A DNA stretch of 64,000 nucleotides from CANKHA01 sp963731585 (GCA_963731585.1 CAVSWC010000011.1:200155-264154), one strand, 5' to 3'; positions 1 through 9,270 are shown, numbered from the stretch's first letter. The notes: a model not told the origin generated them from the sequence alone. Numbers and translations: made by a program.

Positions 1-774
1 GATCTCGTCATTGTCTCACTCTCGCTGGAGAATTTCGACGGGTTGCGGTTATGCAGCCAACTGCGCTCGCTTGACCGCACGCGCAATGTTCCGATCCTCG
101 CGATTTCCGACGGCGACAGCAACGCACGCCTGGTGCGCGGCTTGGAGATCGGCATCAACGACTATCTGATGCGTCCCCTCGACAAAAACGAGCTGCTTGC
201 GCGCGTGCGCACCCAGATCCGCAAGAAGCGCTACACCGAACGCCTGCGCGACAGCGTGCAGCTATCGATCGAAATGGCCATCACCGATCCGCTGACCGGG
301 CTGCATAACCGCCGTTACATGGAGAGCCATCTCGGCTCGCTGCTGGAGCAGGCAGTCTTGCGCAAAAAGCCGCTCACGGTGCTCGTACTCGACATCGATT
401 ATTTCAAGGCAATCAACGATACCCACGGCCACGACGCCGGCGACGACGTGCTGCGTGAATTCTCTTTCCGCATCAAAAAGTCGATCCGCGGCATCGATCT
501 GGCCTGCCGCTACGGCGGAGAGGAATTCGTGGTGATAATGCCGGAAACCGATCTTACGGTGGCGACGATGGTGGCCGAGCGGTTGCGCCGGCGCATCGCG
601 ACCGAGCCTTTCCCGATCCAGGACGGCTCGAACTCGATCGAGGTTACAATCTCGATCGGAATTTCAGCGCTCGGCAAAGACGACGCCGCGGCGAATATCC
701 TTAAACGCGCGGATGCCGCGCTCTATCGTGCCAAACGCGACGGCCGTAATCGTGTGGTGCCGGACGCCGCCTGA
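1..774 (+). CDS. pleD: PleD-type diguanylate cyclase response regulator, C-terminal part
   Basis: The frame is open from the first base, so the 5' end lies outside the window. The visible 257 residues hold the end of a receiver domain (about residues 1-85, including the K/PLDKNEL-type end of helix 5) followed by a GGDEF domain (about 92-250). The catalytic motif is GGEEF at nt 514-528. An RGID inhibitory I-site lies five residues before it, so product inhibition by cyclic di-GMP is expected. PleD makes cyclic di-GMP from two GTP and controls the motile-to-sessile polar transition in alphaproteobacteria. The two-receiver-plus-GGDEF layout of PleD is inferred, because the first receiver is not in view. 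Another receiver-GGDEF protein is the alternative. Confidence 0.85.
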   Translation, partial: DLVIVSLSLENFDGLRLCSQLRSLDRTRNVPILAISDGDSNARLVRGLEIGINDYLMRPLDKNELLARVRTQIRKKRYTERLRDSVQLSIEMAITDPLTGLHNRRYMESHLGSLLEQAVLRKKPLTVLVLDIDYFKAINDTHGHDAGDDVLREFSFRIKKSIRGIDLACRYGGEEFVVIMPETDLTVATMVAERLRRRIATEPFPIQDGSNSIEVTISIGISALGKDDAAANILKRADAALYRAKRDGRNRVVPDAA

Positions 775-958
775 CGACGTCGATCCCGGTCTTTCGCCGC
801 CCGTTGGCTTCGGCCGATACCATCTTGGCGCGAGAACCAAACCATCTGCACAAGCGATTTGTGGGTGTCCTAGTGAAGGAGTAGAAACGCCACGTGTCGT
901 GCGTTGCCGTTGCACGCGCGAACCTTGCGAATGATACCCTTGAATTGCGAGGCTCCCC

Positions 959-2035
959 ATGTGGCCAAGCCACCGTCTGCTCGACCTCTTGCGCATTGAG
1001 CATCCGATCATCCAGGCGCCGATGGCCGGCGCCATGGACGGCGATCTCGTGGCCGCTGTTTCGGAGGCAGGCGGGTTCGGCTGCCTGCCTTGCGCGATGC
1101 TCAACGCCGAAAAGCTGCGCGAGGAGGTCAAAAAGATCCGTGCCCGCACGACAAAGCCCATCGGACTGAATTTTTTCTGTCACACCGCGCCCGTGCCCAA
1201 TAACGCACGCGAGGCGGCTTGGCGCGAGCGGCTCGCTCCGTATTACCAGGAGCTTGGCATCGATCCGGCGGCGCCGGTGCCGTTTTTCAATCGCGCGCCC
1301 TTTGACGAGGCGCTGCTGGACGCGGTGCTCGAAACCAGGCCGGAAGCGGTGACTTTTCATTTCGGGCTGCCAGCGGCCCCGCTCTACGACATGCTCAAGC
1401 GCGAAGGTTTCCTGGTCATCAGCTCGGCTACGACGGTGGCGGAGGCGCGCTGGCTGGCCGAGCGCGGGGTCGATGCGATCATAGCGCAGGGCTTCGAGGC
1501 CGGCGGCCATCGCGGCATGTTCCTGACCGAGAATGTGGCCGCGCAAGTCGGCACGCTCGCGCTGGTGCCGCAGGTGAGGGATGCCGTATCCGTGCCAGTC
1601 ATTGCGGCTGGCGGCATCGCCGACGCGCGTGGCATCGCGGCGTGCTTTGCGCTTGGAGCCGACGGCGTACAGATCGGCAGCGCCTATCTGCGCACGCCGG
1701 AGGCCAAAATCTCGGCGCCGCATAGGGCCGCGCTCAATACCGCGCGCGACGACGCCACCGTGCTCACCAACGTCTTGACCGGCCGGCCTGCGCGCGGCTT
1801 CCTCAATCGCATCATCCGCGAGCAGGGGCCGATATCGGAGGCGCCCCCGCAGTTCCCGCTCGCGGCGGGGGCGGTGCAGCCATTGCGCGCCAAGGCCGAA
1901 GCGCAAGGCTCTGGCGATTTCTCGCCGCTCTGGTCTGGTCAGGCGGTGGCGCTGGGCTGCGAGCTTGGCGCGGCAGCGCTGACGCACAAGTTTGCTGCCG
2001 AGGCGCTGGACCGGTTGCGCAGTCTCGCGGGCTGA
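959..2035 (+). CDS. Nitronate monooxygenase family flavoprotein (2-nitropropane dioxygenase type)
   Basis: A 358-residue TIM-barrel FMN protein. Seen: an N-terminal QAPMAGAMDG segment (about residue 19), a GGHRG loop (about 180) that binds the flavin phosphate in this family, AAGGIADA (about 217) and GADGVQIGSAYL (about 234). These are the standard nitronate monooxygenase landmarks. The family oxidises alkyl nitronates such as propionate 3-nitronate to the carbonyl plus nitrite, protecting succinate dehydrogenase from the toxin. Some members are enoyl-ACP reductases (FabK-like), but this length and the N-terminal motif fit NMO better. It is monocistronic: pleD ends 184 bases upstream and the next gene is convergent. 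Its physiological substrate cannot be read from the sequence. Confidence 0.85.
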   Translation: MWPSHRLLDLLRIEHPIIQAPMAGAMDGDLVAAVSEAGGFGCLPCAMLNAEKLREEVKKIRARTTKPIGLNFFCHTAPVPNNAREAAWRERLAPYYQELGIDPAAPVPFFNRAPFDEALLDAVLETRPEAVTFHFGLPAAPLYDMLKREGFLVISSATTVAEARWLAERGVDAIIAQGFEAGGHRGMFLTENVAAQVGTLALVPQVRDAVSVPVIAAGGIADARGIAACFALGADGVQIGSAYLRTPEAKISAPHRAALNTARDDATVLTNVLTGRPARGFLNRIIREQGPISEAPPQFPLAAGAVQPLRAKAEAQGSGDFSPLWSGQAVALGCELGAAALTHKFAAEALDRLRSLAG

Positions 2036-2048
2036 CGAAGATTGCCGC

Positions 2049-2832
2049 CTAGAACATCGCAAACGCGCGGGCGATCGCGTTCACGCCGCTTTTCACGTCG
2101 GGATCCTTTATTTGAGTGGCAGCCTCGGCAGCCGCATTCCTCAGCAGTTTGCGATCATCCGGAGCCATGAATTTTGCCGCCTTCGGCGTCATTTTGAGCA
2201 ACAGAGCGACGCGCAGGAATTGCCACTCATCAGGCAAGCCTTCGAGCACAAAGGCATGGAGCAGTCCGATCACGGACTTCGCCGCACCATCGCTGATGTC
2301 GTTTAGCGTCTTTCTGAATTCTGCATCCTTCCGCTGTTCCGGCGTGGCCGCGAGGATCTGCGCCGACGCTGTATCGATCATTGCGGAATGCAGATTGATC
2401 TGGGCATCGTAGTAGCGGCCGAATTCCGGAGCGAAAGTTATGGTGTTCTGGTTCGCCTTCTCGGTCAATTTCGGGTCTTTGGCGACCACATTCAGGTCCG
2501 TTGTGCCGGTGCCCGCCAGGTAGTAAACCAGCCCGATCTTTGTCGCGGCCTTGCTCCAGTCGTCGAGTTTCTGGACGTCCGACCATGGCAGCGGCTTGCC
2601 GCTTTCGATCTGCTTGGTATCAAGCACAGTATCGAGCAACGGCTTGACGGCCGGATCGGAATAGCGCGGAGGCTTGCCGGTTGTATGTGAAATCCTTTGC
2701 CAGCGCGAGGAAGGACTCGGTGGCGGTATTGATCTTTGCGATCCTGGCGGCATCCAGCGTCTGCGCCTCGGCCATGCCGTAAGGCGCCGTCAGCGCGGCG
2801 ATAGCCGTCAGAATTTGTATATGTCGGCGCAT
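2049..2832 (-). CDS. Secreted hypothetical protein, reading frame broken near 2680
   Basis: Two overlapping minus-strand frames make one protein. The first frame (from 2832) carries a signal peptide, MRRHIQILTAIAALTAPYG, with likely cleavage after AEA, and reads on through KDFTYN. The second frame continues with PRYSDPAVKPLLDTVLDTKQ and runs to 2049. One extra base near 2670-2685 (minus-strand sense) explains the switch. The mature part is about 230 residues, mostly helical, with no cysteines or catalytic motif that I recognise. It is convergent with the nitronate monooxygenase gene and divergent from gatC. The function is unknown and a periplasmic location is inferred from the signal peptide. 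Confidence 0.6.
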
Positions 2833-2979
2833 GAGGCGGCTTTCCTGTCATATTCAAGCGGGGGTTCGGCCAATTTAACCGCATGGAGGGCGGCTTGGGT
2901 AGGGGATTTTAGGTCTCTAAGGTTGCCCGGAGAAATGCCGCCCTGCTATATGCCCACGGTTTCCTGACGAGGATCGCTC

Positions 2980-3267
2980 ATGTCCGTGGACGCTGCTACC
3001 GTCCGGCGCATCGCGCATCTCGCGCGCATAGCCGTTGCCGAGGAAGAGGTCGAGCACCTGCGCGGCGAAATCAACGCCATACTCGCCTTCGTTGAGCAAC
3101 TTTCCGAGGTCGATGTAAGCGGGGTCGAACCGATGACCTCGGTGACACCCATGCAGATGAAGCGCCGTCCCGACCTGGTCACGGCTGGCGGCGACCCGGA
3201 TTCGGTGTTGCGGAATGCGCCGGCGCGCGAGGGGAATTTCTTTGCCGTCCCCAAAGTGGTCGAATAG
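2980..3267 (+). CDS. gatC: Asp-tRNA(Asn)/Glu-tRNA(Gln) amidotransferase subunit C
   Basis: A 95-residue protein of the usual GatC length. It has the family pattern of an N-terminal helix (VRRIAHLARIAV), a central EINAILAFVEQL helix and the EPMTSVTPM / RPD / NAP...FFAVPKVVE tail. GatC wraps around GatA and stabilises its contact with GatB in the GatCAB complex, which converts Glu-tRNA(Gln) and Asp-tRNA(Asn) to the amide forms in organisms lacking the matching synthetases. gatA begins three bases after the gatC stop, so the two are an operon. gatB follows about 1.8 kb further on, after one small opposing gene. Confidence 0.95.
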   Translation: MSVDAATVRRIAHLARIAVAEEEVEHLRGEINAILAFVEQLSEVDVSGVEPMTSVTPMQMKRRPDLVTAGGDPDSVLRNAPAREGNFFAVPKVVE

Positions 3268-3270
3268 GCG

Positions 3271-4750
3271 ATGGCGGGCGAGCTTACCTCCCTGACCATC
3301 GCCCAGGCGCGGATCGGTTTGGCAAAGAGGGATTTCACCGCCTCCGAACTGGCCGACGCGCATCTGGCGGCTATGGAACGCGCGCGCGCGCTCAACGCCT
3401 TTGTGCTGGAGACGCCAGAGCGCGCCAGCGCCATGGCCAGAGCGGCAGACGCGCGGATTGCTAAAGGCGCGGCCGGGCCGCTCGAAGGCATTCCCTTGGC
3501 GGTAAAGGATCTTTTCGCCACAGAAAACGTGCGCACCACCGCCTGTAGCCGCATCCTCGGAGACTTCTCTCCGGCTTACGAATCGAGCGTCACCGAGAGG
3601 TTGTGGCGCGATGGCGCGGTGCTGCTGGGAAAGACCAACTGCGACGAATTCGCCATGGGCTCGTCGAACGAGACATCGGCTTTCGGGCCGGTCATTTCAC
3701 CCTGGCGGCGGAAAGGGAGCCAATACGCCGCTCGTGCCCGGCGGTTCCTCCGGTGGATCGGCCGCGGCGGTGGCCGCGCATCTCGCGCTTGGCGCGACCG
3801 GCACCGATACCGGCGGGTCGATCCGGCAGCCCGCCTCCTTTACCGGCATCGTCGGCATGAAGCCGACTTATGGCCGCTGCTCACGTTGGGGCATTGTCGC
3901 CTTCGCATCCTCGCTCGACCAGGCCGGCCCCTTTGCGCGCACGGTGCGCGACAGCGCGATCCTGCTGCGCTCGATGGCAGGATACGATCCGAAAGATGCG
4001 ACGTCAGTCGATACGCCCGTGCCCGACTATGAGGCCGCGGTCAGCAAGTCGGTCAAGGGCATGCGCATCGGCATTCCTAAGGAATACCGTATCGAAGGCA
4101 TGCCTGCGGAGATCGGGAAGCTATGGCAGCAGGGCGGCGAATGGCTGAAGGCGGCGGGCGCGGAGTTGGTGGAGGTGTCGCTGCCGCATACCAGATACGC
4201 GCTGCCGGCTTATTACATTGTCGCCCCGGCGGAAGCTTCCTCCAATCTCGCCCGCTACGATGGCGTACGCTATGGGCTGCGCGTGCCCGGCCAGGACGTG
4301 ACCGGTATGTATGAGAAGACCCGCGCCGAAGGTTTCGGCTCGGAGGTTCACCGGCGCATCATGATCGGGACTTACGTGCTCTCGGCCGGCTATTACGATG
4401 CGTATTATCTGCGCGCGCAAAAGGTGCGTACGCTGATCAAGCAAGATTTCGAACACTGCTTCAGGGCTGGTGTCCACGCGATGTTGACGCCGGCGACGCC
4501 CTCGGCGGCATTCGGCATCGGCGAGAAGGGCAAAGCCGATCCGATAGAGATGTACCTAAACGACGTCTTCACAGTGACCGTGAATATGGCAGGCCTTCCG
4601 GGGATTTCCGTACCGGCGGGACTTGACGCGCAAGGCCTCCCCCTCGGGTTACAGCTTATCGGCCGTCCTTTTGACGAGGAAAGCTTGCTTTCGCTCGGCC
4701 ATGTTATTGAAAAGGCGGCAGGTATTTTTTCGCCGAAAACCTGGTGGTAG
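3271..4750 (+). CDS. gatA: Glutamyl-tRNA(Gln) amidotransferase subunit A, with +1 frame break near 3720
   Basis: Amidase-signature subunit that releases ammonia from glutamine and channels it to GatB. The N-terminal frame carries AVKDLF with the catalytic lysine (about residue 79) and runs through the conserved NETSAFGPV stretch. The frame then changes: the next frame continues NTPLVPGGSSGGSAAA and GTDTGGSIR, which hold the catalytic cis-serine and nucleophilic serine. Removing one C from the run at 3720-3721 restores a single protein of about 492 residues, normal for GatA. All catalytic parts are present, so a sequencing insertion is more likely than a pseudogene. gatC lies directly upstream. 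Confidence 0.93.
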
Positions 4751-4772
4751 CCGAAAGGCCGCCTGGCTCGCG

Positions 4773-4937
4773 TCAGGGCTTTTTCGGCACCGTCGGCTTG
4801 GGCATGCCTACCGTCAGGTTTTCCGTATTGCCGCCCGCCGGCATGCCGTAGACGACGAAACCGACGAGCACAGCCAACAGCCCGATGCCACCCAGCACGA
4901 TGGCGAGGAATGTTTTTTTGCCGCCGCTTTCGGCCAT
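4773..4937 (-). CDS. Small single-pass membrane protein
   Basis: A 54-residue minus-strand ORF lying between gatA and gatB. The start at 4937 is chosen because it is preceded by an AGGGGAG ribosome-binding site about six bases upstream. The frame extends further upstream without a comparable site. The protein has a short basic N-terminus (MAESGGKK), one hydrophobic helix (about residues 10-30, rich in G/L/V) and a Pro/Lys-rich tail ending PKPTVPKKP. This predicts a single inner-membrane anchor. No family was recognised. It is convergent with gatA and divergent from gatB, so it is transcribed on its own. Confidence 0.6.
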   Translation of the reverse strand: MAESGGKKTFLAIVLGGIGLLAVLVGFVVYGMPAGGNTENLTVGMPKPTVPKKP

Positions 4938-5086
4938 CGTGGGCTCCCCTTCGCCGAAATAACATCCAATACTATTGGCAAAATCGCGACAGGTGCTAGT
5001 GACCAATTGCCGCCGCGGCATGGTGGCCCAAGCCGCCCTTGAACGCGGCGGTCGGACCTTCTATCGAAATGGCACGAGGGTACCGC

Positions 5087-6553
5087 ATGGATGCTCCGGC
5101 AAAGACCAAGCTGATCAAAGGCGCCGCCGGCGACTGGGAAGTCGTTATCGGCCTGGAAGTGCATGCTCAGGTGACGTCGCATGCCAAGCTGTTTTCCGGC
5201 GCCTCGACCGAATTCGGCGGCGCACCCAATTCGCATGTGTCGCTGGTGGATGCGGCAATGCCGGGCATGCTGCCGGTGATCAATGAGGAATGCGTCAAGC
5301 AGGCGGTCCGCACCGGTCTCGGCCTCAAGGCTCAGATCAATCTCAAGTCGGTATTCGACCGGAAGAACTATTTCTATCCGGACCTGCCGCAGGGCTACCA
5401 GATCAGCCAATACAAATCGCCAATCGTCGGCGAGGGCGAAGTTGTCGTTGACGTGCCGGAAGGCGACACCGTTACGGTCGGGATCGAGCGCCTGCACCTG
5501 GAGCAGGACGCCGGCAAGTCGCTGCACGATCAGCATCCTTCGATGTCCTATGTCGATCTTAACCGCTCCGGGGTCGCGCTGATGGAGATCGTCTCAAAGC
5601 CGGACCTGCGTTGCTCGGAGGACGCCAAGGCCTTTGTCTCAAAGCTGCGCTCGATCCTGCGCTATCTCGGTACCTGCGACGGCGACATGGAAAAGGGATC
5701 GTTGCGCGCGGATGTGAACGTCTCGGTGCGCCGACCCGGCGAACCGCTCGGCACCCGCTGCGAGATCAAGAACGTCAATTCCATCCGTTTCATCGGCCAG
5801 GCCATCGAGCATGAGGCGCGCCGCCAGATCGAGATCCTGGAAGAAGGCGGCAGCATCGATCAGGAAACCCGCCTGTTCGACCCCGCCCGGGGGATCACCC
5901 GTTCCATGCGCAGCAAGGAAGAGGCGCATGACTATCGCTATTTTCCCGATCCCGACCTGCTGCCGCTCAAATTCGACCAGGCTTACGTCGATGAACTGAA
6001 AGCGCATTTGCCCGAGCTGCCGGATGAGAAGAAGGCACGCTTCATGCGCGACTTCGCCCTGTCCGGCTATGACGCCGGCGTGCTGGTGGCCGAACGCGCG
6101 ACTGCCAAATTCTTCGAGACTGTGGCGAGGGGGCGCGATCCCAAGACGGCGGCTAACTGGGTGATCAACGAGTTGACCGGCCGGCTCAATAAGGAAGGCA
6201 AGGACATCGCCGCCTCGCCGGTCTCGGCGGATCAACTTGGCGCGATCCTCGACCTGGTCGCGCAAGGGACCATCTCAGGCAAGATTGCAAAGGACCTGTT
6301 CGAGATCGTCTGGAAGGAAGGCGGCGATCCGCGCGCACTGGTGGAAGCTCGCGGGCTTAGACAGGTGACCGATACCGGCGCCATTGAGAAGATGGTGGAC
6401 GAGCTCATCGCCGGCAATTCCGACAAGGCGGCGCAGGCGAAAGAAAAGCCTGCCGTTATTGGCTGGTTTGTGGGTCAGGTGATGAAATCCTCGGGCGGAA
6501 AAGCGAGCCCGCAAGTGGTCAATGAGCTGCTCAAGCGCAAACTTGGACTGTAA
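5087..6553 (+). CDS. gatB: Asp-tRNA(Asn)/Glu-tRNA(Gln) amidotransferase subunit B
   Basis: About 488 residues, the usual GatB size. GatB activates the mischarged tRNA with ATP and transfers ammonia delivered from GatA. Seen: VIGLEVHAQ at the N-terminus, the SVFDRKNYFYPDLPQGYQIS region, LNRSGVALMEIVS, CEIKNVNS and DYRYFPDPDLLPL, all family hallmarks, followed by the C-terminal YqeY-like helical domain (about 340-488). The frame is open from 5039, but the ATG at 5087 is preferred: it follows an ACGAGGG site by about six bases and gives MDAPAKTKLIKG, matching typical GatB N-termini. The frame is intact throughout, unlike gatA. Confidence 0.95.
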   Translation: MDAPAKTKLIKGAAGDWEVVIGLEVHAQVTSHAKLFSGASTEFGGAPNSHVSLVDAAMPGMLPVINEECVKQAVRTGLGLKAQINLKSVFDRKNYFYPDLPQGYQISQYKSPIVGEGEVVVDVPEGDTVTVGIERLHLEQDAGKSLHDQHPSMSYVDLNRSGVALMEIVSKPDLRCSEDAKAFVSKLRSILRYLGTCDGDMEKGSLRADVNVSVRRPGEPLGTRCEIKNVNSIRFIGQAIEHEARRQIEILEEGGSIDQETRLFDPARGITRSMRSKEEAHDYRYFPDPDLLPLKFDQAYVDELKAHLPELPDEKKARFMRDFALSGYDAGVLVAERATAKFFETVARGRDPKTAANWVINELTGRLNKEGKDIAASPVSADQLGAILDLVAQGTISGKIAKDLFEIVWKEGGDPRALVEARGLRQVTDTGAIEKMVDELIAGNSDKAAQAKEKPAVIGWFVGQVMKSSGGKASPQVVNELLKRKLGL

Positions 6554-7167
6554 TCCTCATCCGATCGCTGACCGAAGCGACCACCGCAACGCTCCTGCAT
6601 TCTTGCCGCGGTGCGAAGACGACATTGCACCCCGATGCGCAATGCGGATGGTTTGCGCCGCCGAAGTTCCTGGCTGCAATGCCGCCCGGCAGGCACGCGC
6701 GAACCCCCGGCATGCAAATCACCAAAGCCCGATTCGAGTGAGTGAGAGCGGTCAGGCGCTCTAAAAGCCGCTGGACGGCGCCAACCTGTGAAAAAAAGTT
6801 TGGATGGATAAATTGCCGCGGGCGGGCCGATTTTGGGCGCGTTTCCGTTCGCTCTAGCGATTTGCCACGCTTAAATCGATTTACCGAGGAAAACTTTTCA
6901 CGCGCGAGAAATCCTTATTTCATCGGGCTTTATCGCTTTGCCGGCAAGCGCGTCAGCAAAGTTTTTGTTGACGAGACAATTTCCGCGCTCCGTACCATGC
7001 CGCGCGCGTTGCGTCCGCGGCGCGACATCTTTCCACCGGCGCATACACAGTTCGTTAAGCGGAGTCGCTGTTTTTTGCATTGTGCTGTAGTAATCAAAGT
7101 GCAGTGCAAGTCGATTCGCGACTGCACTGTTACTACAGCGCCATTTAATCGTGGCTAGGAGGGCAGC
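6554..7167. other. 614-base region without a recognisable protein gene
   Basis: Frames cross this stretch but none has family resemblance or a good ribosome-binding site. The first half is GC-rich; the second half (about 6780-7080) is noticeably richer in A/T than its neighbours. The final part contains the large inverted repeat described separately (7084-7139) and the leader of the tiny basic ORF at 7168. It probably holds the promoter and untranslated leader of that ORF, although I cannot place a sigma-70 promoter with confidence. Confidence 0.5.
7084..7139 (+). repeat. Large imperfect inverted repeat (hairpin) in the leader of the tiny basic ORF
   Basis: The 3' arm is a continuous 21 bases (7119-7139). 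Its outer half, TTACTACAGC, pairs perfectly with GCTGTAGTAA at 7084-7093. Its inner half, CGACTGCACTG, pairs with CAGTGCAAGTCG at 7102-7113 except for one bulged A. The 5' side carries an 8-base internal insertion (7094-7101) and the loop is five bases. The structure ends 28 bases before the ATG at 7168. There is no T-run after it, so it is not a typical terminator. A structured 5' leader, a protein-binding operator or a small RNA are all possible. Confidence 0.7.
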
Positions 7168-7257
7168 ATGGCTAAGAGAGCCAAATCGAAGACCAAGTCA
7201 GCGGCGAAGAAGACAGCCAAGAAGACACGACGCAAATCCGCTAAGAAGAAGAAGTAA
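7168..7257 (+). CDS. Tiny lysine-rich (histone H1-like) basic protein
   Basis: A 29-codon ORF reading MAKRAKSKTKSAAKKTAK and continuing to a KSAKKKK C-terminus. It consists almost only of Lys, Arg, Ala, Ser and Thr. Translation is well supported: AGGAGG at 7157-7162 lies five bases before the ATG. The composition resembles the Lys/Ala-rich tails of bacterial histone H1-like proteins, which bind DNA without sequence specificity. A nucleoid role is an inference from composition only. It is preceded by the hairpin at 7084-7139 and followed by about 390 bases without a gene, so it appears to be its own transcription unit. Confidence 0.6.
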   Translation: MAKRAKSKTKSAAKKTAKKTRRKSAKKKK

Positions 7258-7651
7258 GGCCGCTCGGTCGATCGGCTTCAGGCAGTCGACAGACTGTGTC
7301 ACACGAGCCGGCGATGCCACAGGGGAGGAGGCGGTGACGTCACCCCCCGAAGCGACGCCGGCTCTAGTCGACAAGAGGGCGTCGGCGAGACAGGGTTCAA
7401 GCTTCCCAGGCATTATTGTCTGAGAAGAGGAGGGCGGAGAAATCCGTGCTCCATCCGGCGAAAGCCGGGCAACTTGATCCCCGGATCTCGCCGACGCCCT
7501 CAATGCATTCGCCCGACGGAAACCGCCGGGGCGCGGTTCTTCAACTTCCCAAAAGCTTTGATGATGAGCCGGCGGCGAGAGCTCGGTTGCGGTTTACGCG
7601 CCGGCAGCCTAGCTCTTGCGGGCACCTCCGCAACAGGAGCCGGTGTTCACC
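7258..7651. other. 394-base region without a recognisable gene
   Basis: Spans the gap between the tiny basic ORF and the GST gene. Overlapping frames exist on both strands, but none shows a recognisable domain or a well-spaced ribosome-binding site. A GAAGAGGAGGGCGGAG purine stretch near 7423-7440 is not followed by a convincing coding start. I see no clear terminator. The region probably carries the promoter of the GST gene. Confidence 0.4.
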
Positions 7652-8410
7652 ATGGCCCGCGCCAGCAAGTCGAAAGTCACACGTCAGTCCAAAACCGTGC
7701 GGCCTGCGCGCGCTACGCGAAAGCCGATCGACCTGTATTACTGGTCGACGCCGAACGGCTACAAGATTTCCATCATGCTGGAGGAATGCCGGCTGCCTTA
7801 CCGGGTGATCCCGGTAAACATCTCCAAGGGCGATCAGTTCAGACCGGAATTTCTGGCGATCTCGCCCAATAACCGGATACCTGCGATCGTCGATCATCAG
7901 GGTCCAGGCGGCAAACCGATCTCGATCTTTGAGTCAGGCGCGATCCTGCAATACCTCGGCCGCAAGACCGGGAAATTTTATCCCTCCTCCGAGCGCGCCC
8001 GGGTCGAGGTGGACCAGTGGCTATTTTGGCAAGTGGGCGGGCTCGGCCCCATGGCGGGGCAAGCGCATCACTTTCGTCTCTACGCGCCGGAAAAATTACC
8101 CTATGCGATCGAGCGCTACACCAACGAATGCAACCGCCTCTACGGCACGATGAACAAACGCCTCGCCGATCGCGAATTCCTTGCCGGCAAATATTCCATC
8201 GCCGACATCGCCTGTGTGGGCTGGACCAACCGGTGGCCGCGGCAAGGCCAGGACATCGAGCAATTCCCGCATGTGAAGCGCTGGCTTGAAACGATGCTGG
8301 CGCGTCCGGCGGTCGACCGCGGCATTCACTTGAAGGTGGAAGAGGCCGATAAGGTGGATATGAAGGACCTGCAGGTCCGCAGCATCCTGTTCAATCAGCG
8401 CGCGCGCTGA
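7652..8410 (+). CDS. Glutathione S-transferase family protein (YfcG/YghU-like)
   Basis: A 252-residue two-domain GST. After a basic N-terminal extension of about 30 residues (ARASKSKVTRQSK...), the thioredoxin-like domain begins at DLYYWSTPNGYKISIMLEE; the TPNGYK motif is typical of the bacterial nu-class disulfide-reductase GSTs YfcG and YghU. FESGAILQYL (about residue 92) binds the gamma-glutamyl part of glutathione. The helical C-terminal domain includes FLAGKYSIADIA with the N-capping box. The frame is open from 7616, but ATG 7652 is the first start with an upstream AGGAG. The likely role is glutathione-dependent disulfide or peroxide chemistry in the cytoplasm. Confidence 0.88.
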   Translation: MARASKSKVTRQSKTVRPARATRKPIDLYYWSTPNGYKISIMLEECRLPYRVIPVNISKGDQFRPEFLAISPNNRIPAIVDHQGPGGKPISIFESGAILQYLGRKTGKFYPSSERARVEVDQWLFWQVGGLGPMAGQAHHFRLYAPEKLPYAIERYTNECNRLYGTMNKRLADREFLAGKYSIADIACVGWTNRWPRQGQDIEQFPHVKRWLETMLARPAVDRGIHLKVEEADKVDMKDLQVRSILFNQRAR

Positions 8411-8701
8411 ACCAGCTTCTGAAAGTGGTTAGCGGGGCACCAACCGGCACGGTTAGCAAATACTCGCCGAGCATAACGAAAAATACGCGTAAAATGAGAA
8501 AAACCCGCTTTTGTCGGGCTTTAGTGGATGAATTGAGCTTTGCCGCGATCCGACAGCGTTAATCGTTACCATTAAATTCATTGCATTCTTTAAACAGCCG
8601 TTCAAATTTTCGCTTGAGTATCCCTCATGCGACGGCGAATTCGTCGCGTACATGGCGTGAAGTCCGCGACGCACGTGGCGCGCGCCGACAGGGAGAGTGA
8701 G

Positions 8702-9028
8702 ATGGGACGCTACGAACTTCCAGAGCTCGAGATGGCGGTCGCAGGGGCTGCGCCGATGGGTGGGGAAGCGCTGTTCGCGCTCGGCATGATGTACTCGTCG
8801 GGCAATTCGGTGCCGGTGGATCTCGTGTCCGCGCACAAGTGGTTCAATCTGGCGGCGATGAATGGCTATGCCGATGCGGCGCGCCTGCGCCGCGAAATTG
8901 CCGCTGAGATGACGCGATGCCGAGATCGGCAAGGCCCAGCTCGCTGCCCGCGAGTGGCTGAAGTTGCATCCGAAACCGCAGCAGCCGAGGCCTGCGTCGG
9001 CGCCGGGCCGCTTTCGGTTGCCGCGTAG
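8702..9028 (+). CDS. Sel1-like repeat protein, C-terminus frame-broken near 8915
   Basis: The N-terminal 70 residues contain one clear Sel1/TPR-like repeat: ALFALGMMYSSGNSVPVDLV followed by SAHKWFNLAAMNGYADAA. Sel1 repeats form alpha-solenoid protein-binding surfaces. After EIAAEM the annotated frame becomes arginine-rich and low in resemblance, whereas the next frame reads AEIGKAQLAAREWLKLHPKP from about 8916, a typical Sel1-protein ending. One extra base near 8911-8916 would explain this. The start at 8702 follows an AGGGAGAGTGAG purine tract. A tRNA gene begins about 60 bases after the annotated stop. The partner protein is unknown. Confidence 0.65.
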   Translation: MGRYELPELEMAVAGAAPMGGEALFALGMMYSSGNSVPVDLVSAHKWFNLAAMNGYADAARLRREIAAEMTRCRDRQGPARCPRVAEVASETAAAEACVGAGPLSVAA

Positions 9029-9088
9029 CGGAAGGTTCTTTTGGTTCGCTTGCCAAGCCTCCGTCGCTCGGGCATATCCGACCGGGAC

Positions 9089-9181
9089 GGAGACGTGGCC
9101 GAGTGGCTGAAGGCGGCGGTTTGCTAAACCGTTATACGCTCTAAAGGCGTATCGAGGGTTCGAATCCCTCCGTCTCCGCCA
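9089..9181 (+). tRNA. tRNA-Ser (anticodon GCU)
   Basis: Acceptor arm GGAGACG (9089-9095) pairs with CGTCTCC (9171-9177), followed by discriminator G and an encoded CCA. The D arm is TGGCCGAGTGGCTGAAGGC. The anticodon loop TTGCTAA gives anticodon GCT, reading AGC/AGU codons. There is a long class II variable arm (about 9133-9155) and a standard T arm with GGTTCGAATCC. All are serine tRNA traits. Confidence 0.95.
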
Positions 9182-9270
9182 GTAGTTTACGCCAGCCCGT
9201 TGATCCAAAATGGTAACAACGGATTGCTGATCAGCCGCGGCTGAGCTGCGCATGAGTTCCGCTTCTGCGC

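Noticed and set aside
701..2062. 453-residue minus-strand frame opposite nitronate monooxygenase
   Set aside because: Very Arg/His-rich translation with no domain, wholly antisense to a well-supported gene; a GC-rich shadow frame.
6742..7158. 138-residue frame before the tiny basic ORF
   Set aside because: No family resemblance or good ribosome-binding site, and it crosses the large hairpin; probably not translated.
7416..7872. Two overlapping frames of about 130 residues upstream of and into the GST gene
   Set aside because: Both overlap the GST start, are Arg/Pro-rich and lack any domain.
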